Source: Phaeosaccion multiseriatum
Lineage: Eukaryota > Ochrophyta, other classes
NCBI GenBank assembly: GCA_965112735.1
Contig: OZ218960.1
Location: forward strand, 1,984,001-2,048,000
DNA: 64,000 bases
Reading direction: 5' to 3'
Positions 32,228 to 42,974 of the stretch are shown here, in pieces (positions within the stretch are counted from its first letter, which is position 1; each line of letters opens with the position of its first letter). A program made the position numbers and the translations under genes. Under the pieces are notes generated by a model that saw nothing but the letters and a program-made list of their open reading frames with translations, did no database searches and had not been told where the DNA came from.

Positions 32228-33916
32228 CTACTTCTCCTCCTCCTCCCCCTCCCCCTCTTGCTCCATGGCCTCCGCTGCTGCCCTCCTGTCCTCCTCCGCA
32301 AGCTCCCTCCTCGCCTCCAGCAAGTCCTCCTTGGCCGCATCGAGAGAGCGCGTGTAGCGCGTTTGAAACGCTCGGCCCTTCTCAGTGCTGCTGCGGCGAT
32401 AGGAGCGAGGGCTCATCTGACCAGACATCAGCGCCCGCTTTAGCTACGCCACGTGAAGAGCGGGTGGGGGTGGGAGTGGGACAGCACAGCGGCAGCAGCA
32501 AGAGCAGCAGCAGCAGCAACAGCAGGGAGTGGTGAGAAGGGGAGCTGGGGCGTGGGGCTGGAAGAGGCGCCAGACATTTCTGATTACTGATCTGTCGCTC
32601 GATGCAAAGTACGGGCGCGTCTGTCGTCATGTCCGTCTTGCCCCTCTCTCTTTCATTCAGTCCCCCCCCCCCCCCCGCCCCATTTTTTTAGCCTTCCAGG
32701 CCACCCTCCTGTGGCTCACATCCATCCCTATCCCGCCCTCTCTTTCCTCTACCCTACCTTGGCCTTCTCTGAGTCCCTCCCTATCCTCTCCTACCTTTGC
32801 CTTCTCGGTGTACATGGTGAGATACTCCATCATCATATCTTCCGAGGCCTTGCGCTTCACCTCCTCATCCTCCGTCAGCGGCCCCGTCACGATGGGCGTG
32901 GGCGGGAGCGTCTTTCTACGTATGCCAGCAGCACCGGGGCTCTGTTCTTTCTCGCGCTGCTGCTGGCGACTTCTCCTCCTCCCTTGCGTGCCTCCTCCGT
33001 CGCTGTCACCCTCGTCGCTGTCCTCCTCCTTCCACCCGGCCACGGCCTTCTCCCACTCCTCGTCCTCGTCGTCGTCATCGTCGTCGTCATTGTCGTCGTC
33101 GTTGTCCTCTTCGTTTCCTCCGGCCTGGTCCTCGCTGGCGTCGGCCTGAAGGCAATCGCCACCATCCTCACCATCGCCACCAGTTCCATGAACAACATCT
33201 CTTTCGTCACACCCTCTGGGATAGGAGTCTCTCCAAGTGTGCCTCTGCCGCCAGCTCGTGCCCGCACCCATGTCCAAGCTCGTTGAGTCCCTGCCGTCAT
33301 CACTGCAGCTGTGGCTATTGACACCCATGGACATCCCTGTGCTACCATCGTGTCGTCCCGCTCTCCCACCACCACCCTCACCGCTGTTTGAACTTGAAGG
33401 CGATCTCTTGCCCCGCACAAGACTGAAAGGAGGGAGCTTCATGTTGGTCGGGGAGGGAGGTGGCGAAGTAGCTGCAGGAGCCCTAGGAGAATCATGGCCT
33501 CTCAAAGTCCGACGCGGCGATAGCGACAGCGATCCAGAGCTAACCTGCTGTAGGAGAGTCCGTCGCAGCTCCACGGTCCGACGCGGCGATAAGCTCTCTG
33601 CTCGACCACAAAGTCCTCCCCTCTCCCCCGATCCTCCAAAAGAATTGCCATCCCGGACGCCAGAAGCAGCGCCAGGGTAGCAACGTGCCCCGGGAGGGTA
33701 AGTTGCAGAGGGCGAGAAAATAGGTTGGAAGGAAGGACGCTTTGAGTGTTGCTGCTGCCGCGGCTGCTGCTGTTGGAGATCCCAAGAGAGAGAGAAGAGA
33801 TCCGGCCTTTCTCCTCGGCCAGAAGGCCGCTGCCACATCGAAGGCTTTGGCCTCTCTGAGGGGGGGGGGGGGGGGGTGCCGATTGTTACTTTTAGAGCCG
33901 AAACGTCGGCATCCAA
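32228..33916 (-). CDS. Acidic, disordered protein of unknown function (2 exons)
   Basis: Exons 33916-32795 and 32416-32228 join in phase 0 to 436 aa; the second exon is accepted because frame, acceptor and coding character agree. The N-terminal two thirds are Ser/Pro/Arg-rich and contain a twice-used SLSPRRT element, as in phosphorylated disordered proteins. Next come an Asp/Glu tract of about 30 residues, the segment KTLPPTPIVTGPLTEDEEVK, and a helix MMMEYLTMYTEKAK. The C terminus is a charged coiled-coil-like stretch, LEARRELAEEDRRAAAEAME. I recognise no family. It lies just downstream of the K+ channel on the same strand, with separate start and stop, so it is probably its own gene. Confidence 0.65.
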
Positions 33917-34029
33917 GATGTCTAAATGTTAATGTTGGGGTGGTGTCAAGTTGGTTGTGCGTTGTGAGTGTTAGCTCATGTCTGGCAGTATTGCCGTGCG
34001 GTGGTGAGGCAGTGAAATCTTTTATTGGT

Positions 34030-37000
34030 TCATTGGGGGAGTCGCTTTTGTACATACTCCATGAGCGCGTCGAGCCGCGTCTCTACTTCTGTCCGAAGAG
34101 CGGATATCTCCTCGGAGAGAGCTGCCCCCGAGCCGAGAGGGAGCGGAGCGGAGGGGGGGGCAGGCACCACGTCCTCTTCTTCCTCGGGCGCACTCTGCCG
34201 CTGCTGCTGCTCCTGCTGCTCCTCCTGCTGCTCCTCCTGCTGCTCCTCCTGCTGCTCCTCCTGCTCCTCCTCCTGCTGCTGCTGCTGCTGCTGCCCCTCA
34301 GAAGGAGGGGCCACGTACGTCTTGGCAAGGTCCAGGATTGTGCGCACCCCCCCGTTGCGTTTCAGGTACAGCATGATCTCCGCTCGCCGGACCCGTGCGA
34401 CGTGTCTCGGGTAGCGGCGCACGACAGCGTGGAAGTCTTCCCTGTTCAGCGTATACGCGTCCACGAAGCCCTTGGCAATGGTGGCGTATTCGTACGTCCT
34501 GCGAGAGCGACAAGAAAGGGAAAGGGGGGACGGCACGGGGTGTGTTAGCCTCTCCCTCTCTCCCTCTCTCCCGTTCTCGGTCTCTCTCTCCCTCTCCGTC
34601 TCGCCCCGCTCTCACCCCCTCTGTTCTCTCCCTCCCTCCCCCTCCCTCTCTCCCTCCCCCCTGGTGGGCCAATCAATCAGCCCGCAAGGCAGCTTCACCC
34701 ATGCAGCAGCGGTGGCTCACCCTCACCCTCACCTTCTCCTAGCCATGATGATTTCCTCTCCCACACATCGATTGTCGCCGCCGAAGAAGTCGCCCATGTG
34801 CCCTACCAAGGTCAATGCGCCTTGATAGATCATGAATGCAGAATTGGACTGAAGGAAAGTGCCGAGCAAGCGTGTACATACACAGGTGCAGTCAGCGGGT
34901 GGGCGGTGGAGGGCTTGCTCAGAGCTTAAGAGGGTAGGGGGTGGGTGGTTGGTGACCTTCAGAGGAGCGGAGAGAAGACTCTGGACTCGCACGGGGGGGG
35001 TGGGTTGAGCGCATGCATGCGGGCGTGAGTGTACCCACCAGATGGAGCAAAGGGGCTCTAGAGGAGAGGAGAGGAGGACAGGACAGGACAGGAGAGGAGA
35101 GGAGGACAGGACGGGGAAAGAGAGGAGAAGAGGAGAGGAGAGGCGGAGAGCCGGAAGGCAGCGAGTCTTGCAAAACCAACCGCACACACCTCGTCCGTCC
35201 GTTTGAAGAGATAATCCCCGGGGTAGAAAGACGCCTCCTCCAGCTGGAGTAGAAGGTCCACAACCAAGCTGTTGTTGCTGCTGTTCAGCCAAAGCACGCC
35301 ATTGTACCACTCGCCGTGCACTTGCCTGGTCACGGGGTGATGGGATGGGGCAGGGGGGAGCAAGGGGGGGGCGGAGTGACAGTTCGAGCTGGGTTTAGCA
35401 CAACAATGTACTGCGGCGGTATGGCAAGGCATGGGCGGAGGATGGGGTATGCGATATGGAGTATGGAGTATGATGCATACCCCTGTACATGTGCTATCGG
35501 TTCTACCACCGGCCCCAGACCCAGGAGGAGAGCCCACTACCTCCGTTGGAGTCGGATCTTCTGAGTGTCACTCACCGCAAGAGCCTCGCACCCATCTGCG
35601 GAGACAGACGCCTCACGAGGGCGTACTGATCCGTGAGGCTGAAGCCCGTCCCAGCGGCCGTCTTGGCGAAGAAAGTTCGCATCTTGACCTTTTCTACTTG
35701 TGGCAGCTGCAGAAGTAGAGAGGGTAAGGGTAGAGAGAGAGAGGGTGGGGGGAGGGGAGGGAAGGAGAGGAGAGGGGAGGAGAGGGAGATGACCGGATGA
35801 TGTGTTAGTACACTTGCAAGTCTCGAGGAGCACAAACGACACAAATTGTAATCAAAGAGCGCCCCGCCCCCATGAAGACAAGCACCCGTTACCGGTGTAT
35901 CCCATGTGCCTACTCCACTCGTACTGTGTCGTACCTACCTGCGTACCTACGCGCCTGCCTGCCCACACACTCCCGTTATCCCATCTGCCTGCCCCACACT
36001 ACCACTCGTACAACGTACTGTATGTGTATACCGTACCCATGTGCCTGCCCACACACCACTCTTACAGTATGAATGTAAGGTACCTACCTGGAATCGATGC
36101 AGAAGGTCGTTGACATTGCCAAGAAGTTGCTTCCTCTCCGCCTCCTCCTGCCCCATGTTGAGCACCACTTGGATGAGAGCGCCGGTTAAGTAAGCATATA
36201 TGGTGGCCCCCACCAGCATGCAAACTGTGGCGTAAGCTCTCTCCACTGTGTTGACGAGAGCTGTGGGGAGGGGAGGAAGAGGGAGAGGGAGGAGAGACGG
36301 AGAGAGAGGGGGGAAGAGGAAGGAAGGAAGAGGGAGAGGGGATGAGAGAGAGGGGGGGTAACAGGTGCGGCAAAGGGGGAAAAGGTGAGGCAGAGACACT
36401 CGCGAAAGCCATGGCAGGATGCAGGAAGAGGCTTGGTGCCAATGCTTGATGCTTGGTGCTTACTTACCGACATCTCCGTAACCGATAGTAGACAGAGTCA
36501 TAGAAGCCCAGTAGATGCCGTACAGCCACTGCTCTCCCACGGTCTGCGACTCGAGATCATTGTACACGATGAAGTTGGTGGCTTGTGGGTTGATGTCGGC
36601 GATCACAAAGAGCCCGCAGGCCATGAGGTGCAAGATGAGGGCCAGCATTACCCCGAACTGAGACAGATAGAGTGTGTTGTAGTCGAGGTCATGGTCCACT
36701 TCAAACAGCTTCAGGAAGCGACGGCTGCCCAGGATCTGTGTGGGTGTGTGGGTGCGGGGGTGGGGTGGGGGGATGGACGTGGGGGGGGTGAGGGGACGTG
36801 AGGGAGTGAGAAAGAGAGAGAGAAAGAGAGAGCAGGGGAGGGGGTGAGAGAGTGAGAAAGGTAGAGAGGGGAGAGAGAGCGGGGGAGGGGGGGGGAGAGT
36901 GGGAAAGGTAGAGAGGGGAGAGAGGGCGGGGGAGGGGGGGAGACGGTAAGAAAGACAGGGAGAGGAGAGAGAGAGCGGGGGAGGGGGTGATATAAGATAA

Positions 37001-38673
37001 AGAGGGAGAGGGGGAGAGAAGAGAGGGAGAGTGCGTGAGAGAGTGAGAAAGAGGGAGAGGGGAGAGAGAGAAGAGGGAGAGGGGGTGAGAGAGTGAGCAA
37101 GAGGGAGAGGGGAGAGAGAGAAGAGGGAGAGGGGGTGAGAGAGTGAGCAAGAGGGAGAGGGGAGAGAGAAGAGGGAGAGGGGGTGAGAGAGTGAGCAAGA
37201 GGGAGAGGAGAGATAGAGGAGAGAGAACCTCCTTCGTCAAAGGTCGTTTGTGCAGGCGGTGCACTTGTTGGTGCAGTATGGTGGGTTGTGTCTATTCATC
37301 AGCGTAAGTAAGTGGGTAGAGAGGATGTGCATGGCGAAGCAGGCCATGGGGGGGGCGTACGAGTAAGGACTTGCAACCCGCTAGACTTGCCCCTTACATG
37401 CCTCATAACTCCCTTCCCCGTGTCATGCGTGAATTCAAGTACTCCAACTCAATCAAATCGTCACGTGCCTACCTTGGCCAGCCTGCCCAAGCGCAAGAGC
37501 TTGAAGAGGCGGAAGAGAGAGGTGGGGCCCGCTGTGCCCAAGAGGCCGAAGGGGAAGGTGGCGACAATGTCTACCCAGAACCAGAAGCTGAGGTAGCAGC
37601 GTATGATGCGGCATCGAGAGGTGATCAACACATCGTCGTCGTCAAACACCCCCAAGTTGAAGTTGACGAGTATGTCCACGACAAAGACCACGGTGACGAT
37701 AAAGTCGACGACGAAGAAGAAGTTGGCGTCGATTTCGGTGCTCCCGTACCAGGCAATGTCCACCGGGGTGAGGACAGACGTGAGGAATGTGAAAAAGAGC
37801 AAAATGAGGACCCAGTACAGCATGGGGCCCGAGCGAGGGTCAATGACGCAGGCGCTCCCCTGCAGCAGTCGAGGAGGGAGGAGGGGGGGGGTTGTTAGTG
37901 TGTGTGTTGAAGCAAAGGACTGCGAGTGATGTGCGATAGTCCTGGCAAACTCACCGTGACGAAGAAGCCCGAGGCATCGTCGTTGGCGGTGGCCCCCTCC
38001 TTGGCGCTCTTCATATCACGAAACTCTCGCAGGAACAAGGCCCTGTTCACCACTTCTCTCCCCAAGCTCTGACTCAGTCGCCTGTTCCGTTCAAGCATGA
38101 GCCCAGAGGGGGTGGGGAGGGGAGGAGGAGATGATGGAAAGATCTCCTTCACTGTGTGCTACGTCACCGGCTTCCGAGAAGCAGAGCGTATCAGCTGGTT
38201 CCCCGCACACAACTCTTTCTCCGCAGACTTTTACACTAATCACTATTCCACTAGGCTGTACCTCTTGCTCTCTTTTTTTTGTTCAACAGCAGTAAGCTGG
38301 AGTCGAGGGATACACACCTTTGCAATCGAGACAGCCGCCGAAATTGCACCCGCTCTCCAGTTTCTTCCCGCTCGCGCCCGCCAAAGCCGCAGCAGCAGCT
38401 CACTTCAGTTGTGCCTTCCTCCCCACCCTCCTGCTCCTGGTTGTTCCTCCTCTGTTCGGCCACTCGCTGCTTCACCAGCTTGGCCTCGGAGGGACTCATA
38501 TGCATGCTTCGCCCGATCTTGGGAAAAGGAGTCCGGCTCGGTGACTCCGTTCGGGCTGTGAGCTCGGCTTCGCTCCTGTCTTCCGCGACTTTGCTGTCTT
38601 CATCGTGTGCAGACGCCGGACTGCGGGGGACCTCGCTCTGCCTTCCAGCAAAGCCTGGCCCATGCGTGCTCAT
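34030..38673 (-). CDS. Cyclic-nucleotide-gated-type K+ channel (9 exons)
   Basis: Voltage-sensing six-helix K+ channel of the CNG/HCN/EAG group. Exons: 38673-38318, 38081-37955, 37859-37473, 36735-36468, 36260-36088, 35706-35576, 35325-35190, 34848-34733, 34498-34030; all phases close, 720 aa. S1-S4 lie in one exon, with VVDFIVTVVFVVDILVNF (S2), YLSFWFWVDIVATFPFG (S3) and SLFRLFKLLRLGRLAK (S4 charges). The pore reads WASMTLSTIGYGDV, a K+-selective GYG filter. After S6 comes a C-linker and a domain laid out like a cyclic-nucleotide-binding fold (FYPGDYLFKRTDE ... YQGALTLVGHMGDFFGG ... VGEEIIMARRRTYEYATI). The phosphate-binding R-T-A-T cassette is not conserved, so ligand binding is doubtful. 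The C terminus has a poly-Gln/Glu stretch and a short coiled coil. An in-frame ATG at 38769 would add 32 residues. Confidence 0.92.
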
Positions 38674-38769
38674 GCCTGGCGGGAGGAGCGGGGGAACGCA
38701 GTGTATAGAGAGCGGGGCGGAGTCAGGAGAAGGTGAGGGGCTGAAAAAATGCCAGCAGGGGTGGGCCAT

Positions 38770-39763
38770 GCTCTTTCATTCTATTGCGGGAAGGGGGGAA
38801 CCTGGTGCGTGGACATCTCTAGGTCTCGCTCAGACGCATAAACCTTAGGCAAAGGGTTATACAGGAATAAAAAAAGGGGGGGGCGGGGGGCAGGAAAGGT
38901 CATGTTAAGCCCGCCACTTACTGCCGATTGTCATCCTCGTTTCCTCCCTCAGGGCTTCAACCTATATAAAAGAACTCATTCCCTCCCCCAAACCGGCTCG
39001 TTCTGGGCTCGTATAGTCTTTCCCCCCTAGCATAGGGTACGAGAGAAGAGGTCAGATGCTCCCTAGACGAGGAGGAGCGTTGAGAAGGAGAGCTGAGAGA
39101 AAACAGGGGGAGAGGAGGTTGCCCGGCCCGTTGGTTGTATACGGGAAAATCGGGATGAATCGTATACGCTGTTTCGGGAGTGGCAGTTTCGGGCACAGAA
39201 AGCACAGCCGGGATGATGTCATTAACCTGGTGGACGAAGAATGTGGCGATAGGCCTACCAGCACAGGGCAGGCTAGGTTTGACGTGGGAATCAATTAGCG
39301 GGCCGCCCCTTTCGGGCCGGTCATTGGTGCGGATCTAATAATAAACAACAAACTGGAAAAAAAATGTATTTACTTGTGTGCTGTTCAACGCAGAGCCGTC
39401 CATACCTGTGGCATAACCAATTAATAAAGGCCTTAAGGGGCTGGTGTAAATGACGGTTGTGATCGATCTCTCGCCTGCGATACTGGCGACGAAGAGGAGG
39501 GCTCTCCGCTCTCCACACGCTCCTTCGTGCCTAGCTATGTACTCTTGCGCGCTTACCATACTCTCGTACGCCCTTGGGTAAGAGCCTTGCTTTCAAAAAG
39601 AGGGAGAGTGGACCCCCGGGATGCTCCCTCCCTTGGTGAGGTAGGTCGGGATGAGCTCGACCGGCACCTCCTCACCTCCCTCCGTCATCATGGGCGAGAG
39701 GCGCCGCAGTGACGGTCGGGCGGGACTTGTGAAGCTTGCGGATGAAGACCAGACCTCACAGAC
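38770..39763. other. Intergenic region, no gene recognised
   Basis: About 1 kb between the 5' end of the K+ channel and the 3' end of the next minus-strand gene. CCTATATAAAAG near 38959 resembles a TATA box on the plus strand, but no plus-strand gene follows. Short frames around 39527-39712 show no family signature. Confidence 0.5.
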
Positions 39764-41022
39764 TCACGCCCATGCAGGCACTCGGGGGTGGGGGGGGGGC
39801 TTCTTGGATGAGAGACTTTTCTTGGCCAGGCCCTCCGACAGGTTCTTGGCGCGTGAGAAGGACGCGTTGTTACGGACTGGGGTCATCTGCTGCGGTGAGT
39901 CCTGCCGCTGCTTTGGCACAAAGTCTGTGGGAGCTGCCACCCTGTCGTTGCTGCCGTCGCCACCACCCGTTCCTTCATCGAGATTGGCCCTCTCGTCCTC
40001 TTCCCCCCAGGTTCCGCATAGGGCCTGTGTGAAGAAGGTCAGGAAGGACAAGGGCTCGTCTTCTCCCTCTGTCTTGTTCGCCTGCTGACTGCCGCCCGAC
40101 TTGCCGCCACGTAGGTCGCCCTCCATCTTGCTCATGCGCTGACTGCGCTCCACCTCTCGCTGTGGTGGGAGGGCACGGCACAAACGACAACAAGCAAAGC
40201 ACGAAAGACATTGGCGTTAAGGAGTGCACCACCAAAGAACAGCCAGTCATAGACGGGAAAGAGAGAGGTCTAGGAAGTATCAGGGCCCGGGCCGTTTGGA
40301 CTTACGTGCTGCTTGTTCTGCTCCAACTGCTTGACTTTGCCCTCCATCCGCTGGAGCCTTTCGGTGGTTAGCTGCAGCTTGCGCTTGAGGATGTCGTTCT
40401 TCATCTTGTTGTACTCGTTGCTTGTCAAAGCCGAGCTTAGGTCATTGCCGAAAGAAGACACGGAGGATGAAGAAGAGGAAGAGGTGGAGGAGGTGGCAGA
40501 ATCGGGGGTTTTCGGAACCCCCACAACGCCACTCCACAGGGGCCCGTTCCCGCCAACCCGGCCTATCCTTCCCGTAGTGCTTCCGTACCCAGCAGACAGA
40601 TCCACGGTGCTCCTGCTGCCACTGCTCCTGCTCCTGCTGCCGACGCTGCTGTCGCAGTCCATATCCTCCTCCTCAGCAGTGTCACTGTCGTCCTCATCAC
40701 TGTCACTGTCCTCGTCGCTGTCACTGTCCGTCTCATCCTCGCTGTCACTACTATCATCACTGGTATCATCACTGATACTGCTGCTGTCGGAGTCGCTGCT
40801 GTCCTCTGCATCCTCGTACGCTGCCTGGCCCCTCCGCGGTCCCGCGGCCCCGACGCCCCCTGCTGCTCTGCAAGGGACGTGAGGGTAGTGATGGGTCGGG
40901 TGGGCACTCGAGCGGCTCGACGCAGCAAGCTTGGGAGACATTAGCGCCTTCACCGACAAGCCGGCAGACGAGGTCTTCTTGGTCAACCATTTCCTGCCCG
41001 ATCCCTTGCCGTTCTCCGTCAT
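39764..41022 (-). CDS. Ser/Asp-rich coiled-coil protein of unknown function (2 exons)
   Basis: Exons 41022-40306 and 40159-39764 join in phase 0, 370 aa. After a basic N terminus (MTENGKGSGRKWLTKK) comes an acidic Ser/Asp tract of about 60 residues with repeated SDSD units. A Ser/Gly-rich linker follows, then a coiled coil of about 60 residues across the splice junction (YNKMKNDILKRKLQLTTERL ... VERSQRMSKMEGDLRG). The C terminus is polar with LSFLTFFTQALCG as the only hydrophobic patch. I recognise no family. The acidic Ser repeats are likely casein-kinase-type phosphorylation sites, which is inference. It is unusually homogeneous in style with the protein at 32.2-33.9 kb. Confidence 0.7.
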
Positions 41023-41936
41023 CTCCAGCCAAGCGCCCCCACAATTTTGGTCAGCGGCTCTGACTGCCTACTCAGCCCTGCTCAAGGACCTAGCTAAGAA
41101 CGAGCTGAGCACAGTCGTAAACATGGATTGCAAAGACAGCAAGGGCCGAGAGAAAAGACTGTGAGGAGAGAGAGCAAATGCGCGGGGCGGAGGCGAGGGG
41201 GAAGGACGGGGGAAGACCGTGGGGCAGCAGGACCTGACCGGTGAGGCCCAGGGTGGGGGCCGCACCAGCGACCAGCACGGCGCCGTAGACGGCAGTTGAC
41301 TGCCAGCCTCCCACCCCGTGCACGTGCTCTAATTAGCAACGACTCAAACCTCCTCTCCCCCGGAAAGCGTTGCTTACGTGATACGGCGTCTTCAGCGAGA
41401 GAAGAGTTGACCAGGCAGTGGCAACCCCAGCCGACGCAGCGAATGGAGAGGCGCAGATGGTGCAGTGGGCCTGGAGATGATGCCACCGGTCTACAGTAGA
41501 GTCCAAGCGTCGGCGTCTGAGCAACTGCGGCAGATGGATGTCAGAGATATACACTCAGAGCTCCAAAAGCGCGAGTTGAAATCGGAAGCCGGGTGAGTCA
41601 AAAGGCCCGCAACAGTGGCATCATTTCCCTTTGATGGTGCTCGTACGACAGCTGTCTAGTGGGGTGCGGGTTGCAGCAGCAGGTGAAGCGATGGGAAAAG
41701 GCAGTTGGGGATTTCGTTCGTCTGTACGTGACTTGATGTGAGAGTGGATGTATTTCTTATGTTCTTTTGACCAGGCTCCTCGGAGGTATCCAAACCAATT
41801 TCCTTTTCAGTTTCATGGACGTTAAAATCTGCGAACGATTTAAATTATTACCGTCGCCTTCTCCATGACCCCGAGCAAGGCTGTCATCGACGAGAGAAAG
41901 GGGACACACACACACACACGCTCGAACACGCTAACA

Positions 41937-42117
41937 TCGACCCCTGACGCACTATCGCCCACATTCTCAACGCGCTATCGCCCGCCGGCCGATAGCAGAT
42001 AGCGGATCGGCTAGCGCCGGCGATAGCGGATAGCCCCCCGGCTAGCGCCGGCGATAGCGGATAGCGCGCCGGCTGGCGCCGGCGATAACGGATAGCGGAT
42101 AGTCCGTCAGGGGTCGA
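41937..42117. mobile_element. Small non-autonomous inverted-repeat element (MITE-like)
   Basis: A 181-bp segment starts TCGACCCCTGACG (41937-41949) and ends with its exact reverse complement CGTCAGGGGTCGA (42105-42117). The interior is a degenerate tandem array of GATAGCGGATAG and GCCGGCTAGCGCCGGC units and codes for nothing. CTAACA lies directly before the left end and again two bases after the right end, perhaps a target duplication with an uncertain border. A partial relative lies 340 bp away. Confidence 0.6.
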
Positions 42118-42458
42118 CACTAACACGAACACAGAGAGGTACTGGCACAATAACGATAATTTCATACCTCCCTTTCGATAGCCACGTTGACGCCGGCGAT
42201 AGGGTGATTGAGGTTTTCCCATCACAGAATACAGCCGTCCCATCACGGGGTGCTGGCCTAAATGGGCATAAAAAAGTCACAACACGGGGTTAATAATATG
42301 TAAAAAAATCCCTTTTTTTCTTCTATGTTTCCATTGACTACTAGGCCGATTCGTGTGCCGCGAGTGCGGTGAGTGTAGAGAATTTCTGTGACTTCCATGT
42401 CCAGCAGTATGGAGTCTTAAAGAAGAGGAGAGAAACCCACCCTAACCGTACCTCGTAT

Positions 42459-42560
42459 TCGACCCCTGACGCATATCGCCCGGGGGGGGGCGATAGCGCG
42501 CTATCCCGACCGATAGCGGATAGCGGATCGGCTGGCGCCGGCGATAGCGGATAGCACGCC
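42459..42560. repeat. Partial copy of the TCGACCCCTGACG element
   Basis: It starts with TCGACCCCTGACGCATATCG, nearly the same as the left end of the element at 41937. It continues with CGATAGCGGATAGCGGATCGGCTGGCGCCGG-type units, then ends without the right inverted repeat, running into a C homopolymer. It therefore looks truncated. Confidence 0.6.
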
Positions 42561-42974
42561 CCCACAACCCCCCCCCCCCCTGGCGCGGCGACAGGGCGAA
42601 AAAAAATGAACTGGGGGACTGGGGGACGGGGACCATAGAAAATTGAGAGGCTCGATGCCAGAAATCGAGTGCAAACGTAACGACAATTTTTCTGCAATTT
42701 TTGCCAAAATCCAGGCGACTCCTTTAATAGAGAGAGAGACGGCAGGATAAGGAGGGAGGGCCTGAAGAGCCGGGGCATTAAACCTTCAGCAGTGCAGAGT
42801 GGTAGTGAGAATGGGAGAATCATGAAAGATCGATTTAGGCCTGGCTGGCGGCCTAACATGTAAGGACAGTTGGAGCGACTGCTGACTGAGTAGGGCGACG
42901 ACTTCTGCGCCGCGAGTGCTGCGGTGCGTGTAGACCTTCTGCGACTTCCAGCAGGGGAAGAACTCTCTGAAGGG

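Larger units (their letters stand above)
41023..42974. other. Gene-poor interval with repeat-derived elements
   Basis: Nearly 2 kb without a recognisable gene. From about 41600 to 41880 the sequence becomes more AT-rich than its surroundings. It contains the inverted-repeat element at 41937-42117 and its partial copy at 42459-42560, plus a pyrimidine/C run near 42567-42580. The last 300 bases are the 5' flank of the coiled-coil gene. Confidence 0.5.

Noticed and set aside
38957-39298. TATA-like CCTATATAAAAG and small frames on both strands
   Set aside because: No plus-strand gene follows at a suitable distance and the frames show no family signal.
41884-42246. 120-residue minus-strand frame
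   Set aside because: It runs through the inverted-repeat element and its tandem words, and looks repeat-derived.
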